A stretch of DNA of 64,000 bases from Lutjanus erythropterus (GCA_020091685.1 CM034603.1:7761683-7825682); one strand, 5' to 3'. Counted from the stretch's first letter, positions 35,168 through 47,405 are shown. Numbers and translations are program-made. Notes: generated by a model not told the origin, from the sequence alone.

Positions 35168-36059
35168 GAAAACTGAGCTGTGAATGATTAAAAAGAAATC
35201 ATCAGATACTTGGTTTTACTGAGTATGAAGCTTCAGTTCAACAACTTCAAGTGAGCAGCCATTAATGCGTCATTTTCAACCACTTCAGGTAATGCAGCAA
35301 AGTTGCTAAAAATATATATGTAAATATTTTGTATCTTGTTTAAAATTAACCTACACATAATAGGCTTAGCAGCTTAGCTTGTCATTTACTCACCATTTAG
35401 CTTCTCTGATGCAAGTCCTGTTTCTCTGAGATAAATCACGCACACACACAAAAAAAATCAAATAAACTGCATGAAGGATTTTGTCATCTATGTCATCATT
35501 CAACAGCTAAGTTGACTAACAGGCCAGCTCCATAAAAACAGGATGTCACAGATGAGTGAATAGTTTTGTATGGTTATATATATAGTATACCATTGTAATC
35601 ATAAACTCAAAGGTAAACCCTCGTCATTTCTGGTTCATTTATGTAAATCTTTGCTGATTTTATCTTTCTGTCTTAATATAATACTCTGATAATTGGCTCT
35701 GCAATTTGGACATGCATGCTTAAAAAATGCTCCACTATGCAGCAGCCATGACATAAATACCGGTGTATGAATATGCACAGAACAAGACAACACCCGCTTA
35801 GTTTTATTGAAAGACCCTCTCTTTACTAAACACATCCACCATCTCCCCACCACCCGCTCTAAGTGCATGTCCTCCACCCTGCCCACCTCCTCCACCATTG
35901 CCTGATGACCCACTGTTGAGAGAGAAAGACGAGTCTAGTGGCTACATATTGATTTCTATTTACTAATCATCACTATTCTGACGGTTATTGATTAATTTGT
36001 TGCCAGACAGCCAACAAATACCTCTCTCTTGTTTCTCTCTGCCTGTCCCCCCTCGATAG

Positions 36060-36116
36060 GTACGACCCCGAATTCCTTGTGTGGAATCAAAATCAAGCCG
36101 AGCAAAGAATGACAAA
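36060..36116 (+). CDS. ctnnd2: putative ctnnd2 cassette exon, 19 residues before the armadillo domain
   Basis: A 57-nt segment bounded by a strong acceptor (a pyrimidine tract from 36021 ending tcgatag|G) and a weaker donor (ACAAA|gtaatc). With the AG left by the exon ending at 32050 it reads R-YDPEFLVWNQNQAEQRMTK. Its last two bases AA take the first G of the exon at 54000 to make that Lys, followed by EFGWRDPEL. It is therefore symmetric phase 2/2 and keeps the frame whether included or skipped. The peptide is rich in aromatic and Gln/Asn residues, unlike the Ser/Pro-rich exons before it. I do not recall this insert in the reference mammalian protein, so alternative or tissue-specific use is inferred. 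A retained downstream intron would stop at once (TAA). Confidence 0.6.
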
Positions 36117-37330
36117 GTAATCCAAGTATTTATTTATACACATATTCATTCTGTCTATCTATCTTACCTTTGTCTCATTCACTGAATCTTTCCATCTTCT
36201 CTATACGACACCAGTATCAGATGTAGATGTTAATGTTAGTGGCAGCATGACATTTCACATTTGTATTGTCACTCATTTAGTGCTTTATTGAACAGGGATC
36301 ACTTTTATTTTAGCATCAAATAAATTATAAATTAGATTTAATTACATCATTGCATCAAATCTGGAAACACCAAGAAAGAAACTGTGATCTTCAAGAAATC
36401 AAATCAGTTTTGCCATAGACGACAAAGTAACTAATTACTAGTTATGGATTGCTTATTTGACATTTGTAGCAATATGGCTTCCAAAAGCCTGTTTTATATA
36501 ATGTACTATTGCTCATTCTCTCCTTTGGCTTTCCATCTATCCACCTATCCCTCCATCCATTTATCTATCTGTTGATTTATTTGGACATTCATCTGTCTCC
36601 ATTGTCTGTCTGTCCTGGTGATTTCTGAACATGCTTTGTGGCGGATCATTCATGTGGCTTGCCCAGCGTTTTTGGCATCTGACTTTGATGGAGTGGTATT
36701 GGTCTTTTCACCTCTGTCAGAAAATGAATGGTGTATTTGACAAAGTGTCGAACTTTTGCTTTAAGCGAACATCTAGAAGAAGATTAAGAAGGTGGATAAA
36801 TGGCATTAATCTTGCTCATTCCTATAAACACTGCCAACTTTCAGCATTACAGCCATTGTATGGCTGCTGATAATGTTATGTTAGTGTCAGCACACCTTTT
36901 TCTAAATGTGGGGATGTTGGTTTACATGTTTTTGTAGTTTGTATCACTTGTTTTGTTACCGCTTTTAATTCTAGTGGATGTATGGATGCATTTAGTCCAC
37001 AAATTGCTTCTGTTTACACTGATACATTAGCTATCAATACTGGCAAGATGGTAACCAAGACAAGACATCAGCTAAAATTACAAGCACAGTCACAACATTA
37101 GTTAACAGTACAGGGAGAAACATAACGCTAGCAGTGACATTTCAGAAACAACACAACACACCTGAGAGTCATTTCCAGCACGTGTCACCTGGGTTTCTCC
37201 ACTCTTTAGTTGAGTCTTGAGTCTTGGTCAATTATTTGCTACAGCTAAGTCACAGTTACAATCTAGTTTCTACATTGAATCAACTACTCACGGGCATCCC
37301 TTTTTATTTACTTTAATGTTATCATTATGA

Positions 37331-37531
37331 CTAAGGGCCAATTGACTCTGTTGAAAAGATGCTAGCAGTCCCTGTGCTGTCCTTCTCCAATTCTTCTGAG
37401 CCCTCAGGAAAACCAGTGGAAAATGAATCATGATTTGACTTGTAGTGTCTCTTCATGTTGCATTCTTTCATCGCAGCGATGCATCCGTCACACAATAAAC
37501 ACACCTGTTTATTACTTTTTGTTGCTGACAA
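37331..37531 (-). pseudogene. BED-type zinc finger fragment of a hAT-like transposase
   Basis: The minus strand encodes 66 residues starting MSATKSNKQVCLLCDGCIAA. They contain a C-x2-C ... H-x5-H pattern (CLLC and KRHYKSNH) and the phrase KECNMKRHYKSNHDSF. This form, VCLLC...(K/R)RHY...H, is typical of ZBED / GTF2I-repeat-type hAT-derived transposases. The rest of the transposase is absent, so it is a fragment. Domesticated use is not suggested by anything here. Confidence 0.55.
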
Positions 37532-39167
37532 AATGAATCAATACTTGTCAGTCCATTCACTCTGGAACTGGGGATTTTCGCTGTCACAACAATTTGCTTA
37601 GCCATGAGTTTCTCTGAGGCCCGTCAGCCCAGGGTGGGTGTAATCCTGTTGCAACGCATAGGTGATTTAAAAAGACATATCCAATACCATATTGGTTCAG
37701 ATCATACAGCGTATGGTTCAGCTGTCTTAGAGTAGTGCAGTGATATGTACCTTAGTTTTATTATACAAGTTTAGTTTATTGACCTTTCAGCATTATCACA
37801 AGATCATAAAGACATTTGTCATCAAAAACACTGATTTTCTTTCTGTTACAGTGAAACAATACTAAATAAACTATAACATTTAAATGCGCTAAAAGTTTAA
37901 AATACAGCCGAAATTCAAAATTTTCCAAGTTAAGATCTCACATCACAAATCTGATATCTAAAACTGCTGTCATTTAGGAGTCTGCACGTATATGGGATTG
38001 GTGATCTCCTGTATCTCTTTAATTTATCATGTCACACACATGTCAGCCTAGTTTGCAGGAAGCCTCTTGCAGGCCATGGAAAAAAACAGTTGAACAGGCC
38101 TGCTCTATATCAATGTTTAACATATTAACAACTCAACCCTGGAAGGTCACTAGCTTAATTTAATTTAATCTGGCTAACTAGCTTTTCACTGTCGGTACCA
38201 CTGCTGTGAAGAATGCTGGAAGGCTCTGCAGTTATGTTAGCGTTGCACGAATGAGGACTTTTCATTTCTCTTCTGAAGCAACAATGACAGCCTTTCAGTA
38301 ACTATTATGAGCTTATCTAGATACTTTAACTTAAATACTCCCTATAGCACAGACTTTTCTGCATCTGCATGTCTGCTGCATCGTCCTGCTACTTCTCTCA
38401 CACACCAGGAGAGACTCCAGCTCACCATGTCACATACACAGGTGATTCAAAAGGCAACAGTGTTTAAAGAGGAAGGCTCAGCCAGTAAATCATTTGTAGA
38501 TAGACTGTGGGTATGCAAACCTAGCTTGCTAAAAAGTAATCATTTATACAGGCACTGAAAAATAACAGTAATTCATATAATTATGAAGTGTATGTTTACA
38601 TTGATAAACAGAGAGCAGATATGGATCGAACATCAAATTAACACTGGCCTTGTCTCATCTACTACAAAGTGACCCACATTTACACTCAAACGTCTGTTAT
38701 GGAGTGGAGGAGTGCGTATAGACTGTGTGGAGAGAGGAATGTATAATAATAATTAAAGTAAACAAAACCACTTATTGCAGGCTGTCTACATTAGCACGGT
38801 AAATGGATGATAAGTGAAGAAGTGTGAGGTCATTTCCACCATTTGCAGCTGGCTCTCTAATGATACCTTTATCCTGTAAAAGCCTCAAACAAATATCATT
38901 TAGCTGATTCGTCACACTCTGACACAATCCGGCAAACGAAGGCGCGTTACTGTGGAGACAACCTCTCATGTACTCCAACGCGCTTCCTCCTTCAGGCTGC
39001 CTGTAATTTATGGACACGTTCCCGCTAACACGTAGAAAGATTTGTGCTAGACAGGATCTGACCCGATCATAAAAGTGCCTCATTTTATTTCATGCTCATA
39101 AGCACAGTGAGAGTCTCTGATCCATATTTAGTCACGGGGTTGAGGTGGACTCTGCGGGGTGTGTGTT

Positions 39168-39173
<6 letters not shown>

Positions 39174-39217
<44 letters not shown>
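39174..39217. repeat. (GT)22 microsatellite
   Basis: A pure GT run. Together with the CA run at 39355-39413 it forms a potential RNA stem flanking an exon-like segment at 39269-39337. Confidence 0.92.
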
Positions 39218-39222
<5 letters not shown>

Positions 39223-39353
39223 CTCAGCTCTGCCTGACATCTCCCGACCTTTCGCTCATCTCTTCCAGCCTCAGTGGGCCAGTCAGTCAGCCATGCCATC
39301 ACACCCTCAAACACACCCACATAGACATATTGTCTGGGTAACACAAACACATA

Positions 39354-39354
<1 letters not shown>

Positions 39355-39413
<59 letters not shown>
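39355..39413. repeat. (CA)29 microsatellite
   Basis: A 59-bp pure CA run, followed by a T-rich stretch. Confidence 0.95.
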
Positions 39414-39415
<2 letters not shown>

Positions 39416-40499
39416 TTCTTTTTCTTTGTTAAATTATCTCCTTCTATTGTTTTCTCCCCTTCCACACCTATTCATTCCTGTTCTTCTTTTCTTCACTAAC
39501 CTTTTTCACCTTTTTCATGGCTAAGGTGGGTTCACCTCCGCACATACAGTTAATTCAAAATATTACTGGTTATATATGTGTTGGTTTGATTTGTAGTCTC
39601 GTTATAAATTTATGCAAATGGAAATGTGGTACTGAAATGCTTGTTCATCTAATACCGCCATACATTTCTCTAACATTTGCATTTTACAACCCGTTGCAGC
39701 ACTGACCCATCTAACCCTCGCTGCCAAATTCTAATCCTGGATTAGTTTGCAGAACTTTTTATTTTATAAAAATTCAGTTGCCTTGAGGCAGACTGTCCTA
39801 TTAAAAGTCTACAAAAGAAACACGGCAGAACATTGTTCTGAAAATGCAGCACATAGTCTACATTGTATTTTGTATCATTATATTAAAAAAAAAAAATCTC
39901 AGTAGGCAGCTGGCAATAATCAATATTTCTCCCTTGAGATCATTTTCTAAACAGTAGCTCATGCATTTGTCTGTAGCAGCTGCTGTGCTCTAAAATGCTT
40001 TATTACATAAGTCTGGACTGGATACAGGATGATATACTGTACCATATTGTTGCATGTTGACAGACTCTTATATGTATGTATACTGAATGTTTCAACCAAA
40101 TTATCAAAATGAAAGTGGCAGAAAAAAGAAAATTATAAGTACGGGTGCCTAAATGGGTCAACATTTCTAATGAACTTTTTGTTGAAATTGCTTTGAAAGA
40201 AAAAAGGGGTACAAAAAATAGTAAAATGAATTAAATGAAATTTGGCCTGGCTTTCTTTCTACCTTTATCACTTTTACAGAGAATAAATTGATGGGAAGCT
40301 ACTTAACCTAGTAACATGTGAATTGACATGATGTATTTGCATCATTAATGAAAGAGACAGAAGATTTCCAGAATGAAATCATAATTTCTTGAGGACAGAA
40401 AATCATATTTGAATATTTTTGAGAAAAATATTCTGTTTGAAGTATTAATTTGTAACATTACACTATTTAGTAATAAAAGATCAGCAATAAGGACCAGAC

Positions 40500-41560
40500 A
40501 GTGGAGTGGAGATAAAATAGCGGGTTAGGGCTCTAGACATCATCCATTGGTTTGTGGACTACCGTTTTGAAGCCTTGAGTTTGGTGTTATGGGTTTTTTT
40601 TTTTTCTTACAACCAGATCATGCGCAGTACCAACAAGAGCGTGGATCTATGATTACTGAGACTTGGGAGATTCTTAGTTTTAGTTTTGGCTAGTCCATTC
40701 AACAGGAAATAATGGGGGCCTGCCTGACCACAAAGCTTCACATTTTACGACTAAAAAGTACACAACACTATGTTTCTGAAAACATTTCAGGCAATGTAGT
40801 TACAAGATATGATCTATATTTGATCAACACAGCCTAGGTGATCCAACTTTTGGGAGGCTCTGTTGGAAACACAATGACAGTTGTCTGGTTGCGATCATTC
40901 TCACATTGCAGCTATTTATTTCTCTAAAGTCCTTTTAGGCAATGCAGTAACAGATTCTTGATTCATATTTGATCGGCACCGTCTAGTTAGACAGTTTGAT
41001 CTGAGTTTTGTAAACCCTGTGTGTTGCACAGGACAGACTCACTGTCAATCACACGGGATCCCCAAACTGTTATCTATTTTACTTTACTAAATGAACATCA
41101 TGCTGTATTGAAGAAGACTTCAAACTAGCAATAGAGACCATAAACTCATTAGAAAACTGTTTACTAAGGTCACAAATAAAGTCACTAAAAGCTTCATTCA
41201 ATAAAGACTAAGAACAATCTCCCAGTTTTTGTTGTTAAAACTGGACAAGAAACAAGAGAGCTTTAAAAAAAAAACGCTGTTGGTCTTTTGGTCGGTCCTT
41301 CATATTGCATGCAGAGGTCATGTGCCTGCCACTGAGGAGAATGGGAAAGAGCATCATGTCTAGTAAGGCGTGTCCCTGAAAGAAATGCAAGGCCCGTGGG
41401 TCTGTTAGTGCCTGTTCTCGCCACTGTTCAAGCAGCTAGCTATCATGAGACTACCAGTGGAATCGACTCCTGCTGACCATTATAAAGAATGCAGGTAGAA
41501 GGCACTTGCACATTGGCTTTACTTCTGAGACCCAGAAGCTCCGTATGCTTTTTAATATAT
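40500..41560. repeat. dispersed repeat, longer copy (related to 50200-50540)
   Basis: Contains two tandem, diverged copies of a block (aggcaatgtagttacaagat...tatttgatcaacacagccta near 40790 and aggcaatgcagtaacagatt...tatttgatcggcaccgtcta near 40938). A second part follows: cactaaaagcttcattcaat, aagactaagaacaatctccc and 'ccactgttcaagcagctag'. That second part matches the copy at 50230-50480. It is non-coding. Confidence 0.5.
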
Positions 41561-42391
41561 GATCTATGCTTCCGTTACCCATTTATTTTAACCCAAACCA
41601 CAATCCTTTACTAAACCTTGGCTCCTAAACTTAACCAAGTACTTTAGCTTGCCCAAACCCAACCAAACTGCTGCAGTTTCATCGTCATCGGCAACTGGCC
41701 TATTCTATAGTTAAGGTATGAGTACGGGTTAACCAAATTGAGTAAAGTAAATGACTATAACGCAGCAGTTCATACGCAATTAATACAGAAAATAGCAGTA
41801 AAGTAAGTGACTCCATCAGATGACACATGTAGGTCTGGAGAGACGGCGAGAGATTGAGAGATTGAGACAGAGGAGGGCAAAGAAAACAGAGACAGCTCAT
41901 GCTACAACATCATTGCAAGGACAATTACATGGACTGTTGAGTTTAACCAGTGTTGTCCATCATTAATCAGTTACTGCGCTAATTACTGTGTCCATCAACT
42001 GAACATATTGTGGACAGATCCCCAGTGGTCTGTTGCTGCAGTTTGTTCCATCCTGACAGAGTTTGTTTTGCGATGCTAACCAACACAACACTGAGCTCTT
42101 TTTCTATTGTGTTCTATTCTAGTTTGCTATAAATACGCTATTGTTTTGTTGTTAATCAGCCACCTGAAGTTTTCAGATGTCCTACCGAACAGTGAGTCAG
42201 CACTCTTGTCAATTTATTTTTGACTTCCTTTATTCCTGCCTCTTTTTTTCTTCTTCTTCTTCTTCCTCTCTCAGTTTACTCTGCAGGTTTACCCCGCCTG
42301 CCTGTCTGTCTGTATTTCTGTCTGTCTGTCGGGGAATGAGTCATCATACGCATCTCCATTTCCCCCCCTGACAGTCCTCCGTGGTGGTGGC

Positions 42392-42421
<30 letters not shown>
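42392..42421. repeat. (CA)n microsatellite
   Basis: A CA run of about 30 bp. A shorter one lies at 42676-42698. Confidence 0.9.
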
Positions 42422-42423
<2 letters not shown>

Positions 42424-43384
42424 TATACCCAGCCAACACAAATCGCACAGTTCGCTCTCTGGTTTCAAATCGCTCTATTCCCCAAAAACCCTGACTCACA
42501 GGAAATCCTTTCAGCCCGATATAGCGGCGAGCATCATCTGCCTGCAGCCCGCACATTGCCGCTCCTCGCCCCGCTTTCTCAATACATAATTCATAGATAG
42601 TTTATTATTTACCCTCTTTAATTGTTGGTTTGCCTGCAACTTGTATTGTGGTGTAAATGTTTTGGGTGACACGATCACACACACACACACACACACAGTC
42701 TCACACCTAGACAAGTGGTGATGCGAGATAGCCCACCTGGTTGGTTCAGAACAAAGAGTGGATTGACAGTTTGTCAGTACTTTGTCCCAGTCCACTGAGT
42801 CGCCAAATGAAACATTTAGGCTCTCTTGGAGGGGGGCTCACACACACACAGTGACATATAAGCACATTTGTGTCAGTAAATATCTTACTCACTCATAAAA
42901 TTACTCAGTTCTTTTCTCTCCTTCCTCAAATGTTCCTCTTCTCCTTGATAGTATCTGTCCTCTTAATTTCCTGTGACTTAAGATCGGAGCCATCTGCAGG
43001 ACAAAAGGTTAAAGGCATAAGGTTGCAGCACACACAAAAAAATAGTTTATTTATAGGAGGCACAAAAGTTGCAGAAAAAGAAGTTTGAAGAAGAAACTGG
43101 AACAAAAAAGGCAATGACATTTGGATCAGCAATTTGCTTCAAGTGCCTTGAAGTGAAAATATCTGTAACTGCAGTGAGATAATTAAACAGCCTCAGTCTG
43201 TTTTGTTTCATAAAAACAAAAGTAAAACAGTATTTGATAAATTGGATCTTATCATAATTTTAGCAGATATGATGTTCTGATTGACATGTTTTGCAATCCA
43301 TGGTGGACATTTGCATATTTTATGACTAATCTAAGCTTCAAAGCTGCAACACATCCTCATGTCTAAATGACAGAATAGGTGGTG

Positions 43385-43450
43385 GCTGTAACGCACCTAC
43401 TGCACTAGTTGCCAACCGCCGTTAAAACCCAAGAAGAAGAAGAAGAAGAT
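43385..43450. repeat. repeat tail with (AAG)n
   Basis: The phrase agttgccaaccgccgttaaa, then acccaagaagaagaagaaga, is a common 3'-end signature of fish interspersed elements that end in an AAG/GAA array. Only the tail is present. Confidence 0.4.
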
Positions 43451-43554
43451 GACGTATATGACCAGTGGAGAGTGCAGCTACAGGTGTGCCAGACTCTAAG
43501 TATGTCACAGAACTCATGTGGCTTAAGTCACACAACATGTAACGTGTGGTTAAA

Positions 43555-43850
43555 TAGCAGCACTTTGGTTAGGTTTAGTCAAGCTAAACTATTTGGTTAG
43601 GTTTAGAAGAATATCGCAGTTTGGGTTAGAATAAGTATGTCACATTAACATAACGTAACATGACTTAAAACTCCAAATCAGTTAACTAGGACTTCTGGTT
43701 TCACATCGGACTTGAACCCCCATCTTCTGAGTGAAAATCCTGTGTTTGTTTGACCCACCCAACTACCCTATCCACTTCTCTAAGCACGACTTCCTCTTCT
43801 TCTCCTGTCATAATTACTTTGGCCACAAGAGGTGAGGTCACTGCCTACCA
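43555..43850 (-). repeat. tRNA-derived SINE-like element, copy 3 (best boxes)
   Basis: On the minus strand it has tagggtagttgg (complement of 43759-43770), close to a polymerase III A box (TRGCNNAGYNGG), and about 40 nt further gggttcaagtcc (complement of 43708-43719), a near-perfect B box. The spacing fits a tRNA. Downstream on the same strand comes the shared family body (…taaacctaaccaa). Similarity with 4860-5320 and 6540-6870 extends on both sides, and the 'tctctggtgaggatgggctgg' block at 44130 is also shared with 6850. Confidence 0.55.
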
Positions 43851-44656
43851 GTAAATTTAAATATGGGTTGAAATGAGTGGACGTTTTCTCTGAACATCAT
43901 CAGTCTGGCGGTCGGCCGTGTCCGAGGTACTGAATGTGAACGATGCATCCAAACTCACAACTGTGATTGTTAGCTGCGTTCTAACGGGGCTGAATTCACC
44001 TTGTTCAAAAGAAACGTTCACAATCCTGTAAGGGGACATTTCCTGAAAGCTCGGAGTTCACCAGTCAGTAACATGACTTCCCATGTATGTATGTATGTGA
44101 CCCTGGTGCACACACTATACATCTGTTTCTCTGGTGAGGATGGGCTGGATTCAAAACAGTTAATAGTTACATGTAACTAGTTACATCCCTTAAAACAGTT
44201 AGTAGGTAAGTCTTTTTAGCTTAGCAGTTGCTGATGACTTGTGGCCCCTACCAGCTGGCAGAGTTATATGTAGGTGTAATATATGTTTTTCGAGGTTTTT
44301 TAAAATTCAAATTGTGAATCCCCAACTGAAATGGATTCACCTTTTTGAGTGAAACTCTTTAAATATCTTTGATTATTCACTCAAAGCCCATGAAATTCAC
44401 AAATATATAAACAACACACTTGTAATGTTCCAGTATTTTTGTGTTTTCCAGAACAGCAGGGCTATCCAAATGCGTCGCATATTCTTTTCTTAACTCCGAC
44501 ACTAAAACAGAGCAAACATTCCCCAAGTGAACGCTTTCGCCCGAAGTTCACAGATGGCTCAGTAGTATTTGCTCATCCTGCTGTGATGTTGTCACACAGT
44601 GTTTGGGACTGGGAGCACCATATCCTCCTGTGTTCCCGCTGCACTGGAATGAGAGC

Positions 44657-44694
<38 letters not shown>

Positions 44695-44729
44695 CAGTGA
44701 AGGAGAGAGAGAGGGAGAGAGAGAGAGAT
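44657..44729. repeat. (CA)18 followed by (GA)n
   Basis: A compound microsatellite, with a CA run at 44657-44692 and GA-rich sequence at 44701-44729. Confidence 0.9.
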
Positions 44730-46151
44730 GCTGAGTGAAAAGTAGTACAGCTCCAGGCTAGAGTTAGTGAATGAATGAACCATTATAGTACAGCTTTCTG
44801 GGGCAGAACACACTCAGGAGAGAGGACAGTCAGTCTCTTCATTTTATTTAGACTCACTGCCACTGTAGGTAAATTCTTTAAGAGTGTTAGTCAGCTGTAA
44901 GATCTGGTTTTGTTTCAGGGATTTATCCCAGAACAGCAACATATTGCACAACATGTCGGCTCTATGTTGGGTTTTTCTCAGCATGTTGTCCAGTATTTCA
45001 TTCTATGTGTGCATGTGGAGTTGTGCGTCAAATCCATGTTGAATATGTACATTTGTTTTCTGTATGTGTGTGTGCGCCTGCGGAGTTTCACAGCCTGAGG
45101 CCTCGGGTTGAGTTTGATCCGCTGTGATGTGCCACTTTCTCTCCGGGGCCATCACTATTCTAGGCCCTGATTTTGTCAGGGTGTGTGTGTGTGTGTTTGT
45201 GTCCTTTTTTTTTGCATGTTTGTGTTTGTTTCTCACCCATTCACAGCTCCTGTCGTCTCCAAACAAATGTGCATGGAGGTGTTTGTCTTGTTCTGGTGTT
45301 GTGAAGCATACTTGTACGTTGTCTGTGAGTTTGTGTAGGTGTGTCACGTACTCTATGCCTGCAGGCTGACAACAAATAGGCTGTGTCCCTTCATTCATTC
45401 AAGTGTTAACTGTCCATTCTATTATATGCATCAAGTACCACTTGTGTGTACTTGTGTCAACGTCATTTTTTGTGTCTCTATTTCCATGTGTGTGCCTTTA
45501 CTTTGACCCCACACATGTGAGGCAGACATTTTGCAGGAAAAGACGGAGAAATAGAAGAAGAAGAGAGTGTTTTTATAATAATTATCGTAGAGTGCTGCCA
45601 AAAGTGCCACTTTGGCCCTCAAGTAGTGTTTACTCTCTGGCCGCTGATGTGCAGGTAAAATCACTCTGTGCTCTTTTGATGAGTAATGGACCTGAAAAGC
45701 ACTTTTGCGACATCATTTCACCAGTTCAGTAGTCACACCTGCCAAGAAAAAGGATAGCAGAACAGTTTAAAGAAGATCAGTGTTGATGGACTTCTCATAT
45801 GAAAGCTGTTGAATGTGTCTTATTCTGGCTTAAACTTTAATAATTACAAAGTGTATACATTGAGTGGATAATCCTGATTATTCCACATCAGGAGAGATTT
45901 TTCTTTTAGAGATGTCCATGATTAGTCGTCTAGTTGACACCACAAATACTAACCTGCACGCTGCTAGTCTCTGCAGATAGAGTCACTACTACTCATGTCT
46001 AGTGGGTCATATGTGATGATGGAGATGGACATCTATACTTGCTCTGAAATTTATCAAAGTGTATAAAGAGGCATAAAATAAAAGTATCAAGTACAAATAT
46101 CTTGTTGCTTTGCACTCACACTATCCCCACAAGCCTTTTTATACTGGAGTT

Positions 46152-47405
46152 AAAGGGGCAGTTCACCCCAGAATCAAAAGTACATATTTTTTCGCCCTGT
46201 CTTGTAGTGCTATTTATCCCTCTAGATTTTTTTTGGTGTGAGATGCAAAGTTGTGGAGATATCAGCCGTGGAGATCTCTGCCTTCTCTCAATATAATGCG
46301 ACTAAATGGCACTCGGATGCTCAAAACAAAGTGTCTCTTTACAGAAACCATGACTCTGTTACATGACAGACCTTGTTTCGTGTAGGACCTACTTTCTGTA
46401 TATCAGAAAGAAAGTAGTTTCAGTAGATTCTAAAATAGTTCTGGTAGATTCTACTGCAAAAGTAGTTCTTACAGGAAATTTCTTGCAACAAGGTCTGTGG
46501 ATAATCTGGAGCAACCTGGTCATGATTTCTGGAAAGAGACATTACTGTTGAATTGCTGAAGAAGCATTTCCAGACCTTTTTTTTGACCGGGGTGGCAAAA
46601 GTGGGGCACTGACTTCTGCTGGGGTGGCATGAAGTATGTGCATGAGCACGCACCTTCAAGTGTGCACACATATATACACGCTGACAAGTCAGATGAGCAT
46701 TCATTTTTACATTTCTCATATCTTCTTTGTTACTAAAATTAAAACATTAAAATATTTTATGTATAATATCACATTTTTTAATTTTTTAATTTAAAAAATA
46801 TATAGTTCTACCAATTACAACACAGCAGAGTGACACCACTCAAATGTAATATAAAGCTTTTATACTTAAAGTCCTCAAAAGTTATTTGTACCTGTATTCT
46901 ACTTCTATCTTTAGCATTCAGCCATGAAAACTAATTTTATTTTACAATTTATTATTTATTTATCTATATGCTGTATACAGTTTTAGGTGTATCGTTTTTG
47001 TTAGTAGCAAGAGAACTACAACTAACGTCTCATTATGCATCCTGTGCATTAAAATGACCTATAATGTAAAATTAACCTCATTAAAAATTAAAAGTAGGCT
47101 ACATACACAAGAAAGAAAGTCACATTTATTAATAAGCATAAAACAGTTGGTTAAACTAAGGTCCCACCTCTCACCAGAGAGATAGCCAATCATACTTGAA
47201 ACAATGGGGTGGCACTTGGGTTGGCCAATCAAAAATCTAGGATCCAGAAGCCCCTGCTCTGAGCACCGCAAGCCAAGTGCCAGCTAGTTCCATTATAGTG
47301 GAGGGGAGGCAGATACCTTCAAAACTCTGCAACTCACACCAAAACTGTATAGAAGAAAATAGAAGGAAAATATGTGTTTTTGATTTAGGGGTGAATTGTC
47401 ACTTT
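46152..47405. mobile_element. MITE copy with nested insertion
   Basis: The left end aaaggggcagttcaccccag ... aagtacatattttttcg and the right end gaaaatatgtgtttttgatt ... ttaggggtgaattgtcactt are inverted relatives of each other. The interior (tgtagtgctatttatccctc, ctgccttctctcaatataat, ggactaaatggcac-like words, agaaagaaagtagtttcagt) matches the copy at 54973-55496. About 690 bp between roughly 46585 and 47280 has no match in that copy. That block starts gaccggggtggcaaaagtgg and ends near ggggtggcacttgggttggc, so it is a nested insertion. Confidence 0.6.

Larger units (their letters stand above)
32051..36059 (+). other. ctnnd2: ctnnd2 intron (first part of the 22 kb intron), phase 2
   Basis: Runs from gtgagg to the acceptor of the putative cassette exon. 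It contains purine-rich low-complexity DNA (32640-32715), a Tc1 relic (33565-34175) and a MITE with long terminal inverted repeats (34746-35167). If the cassette exon is skipped, the intron extends to 53999. Confidence 0.75.

Noticed and set aside
38772-39083. 103-residue minus-strand open frame
   Set aside because: It looks moderately protein-like, but no family was recognised and nothing around it supports a gene.
39269-39337. 69-nt symmetric exon-like segment in the large intron
   Set aside because: The splice sites are plausible and the frame is open, but the encoded sequence is His/Thr-rich from CA-type DNA and resembles nothing. Kept only as a weak finding, not as a gene feature.
43700-43775. 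Possible functional tRNA gene on the minus strand
   Set aside because: The A and B boxes are present, but a full cloverleaf with acceptor pairing was not seen and the sequence is part of a multi-copy repeat, so it is better called SINE-derived.
45537-45654. Exon-like segment with acceptor ttttgcag and donor gtgcag|gtaaaa, encoding KRRRNRRRR-type basic sequence
   Set aside because: Its length (118 nt) does not fit the phase 2/2 needed in this intron and would shift the frame before the armadillo exon. No similarity to the family, and the AAG-rich core is low complexity.
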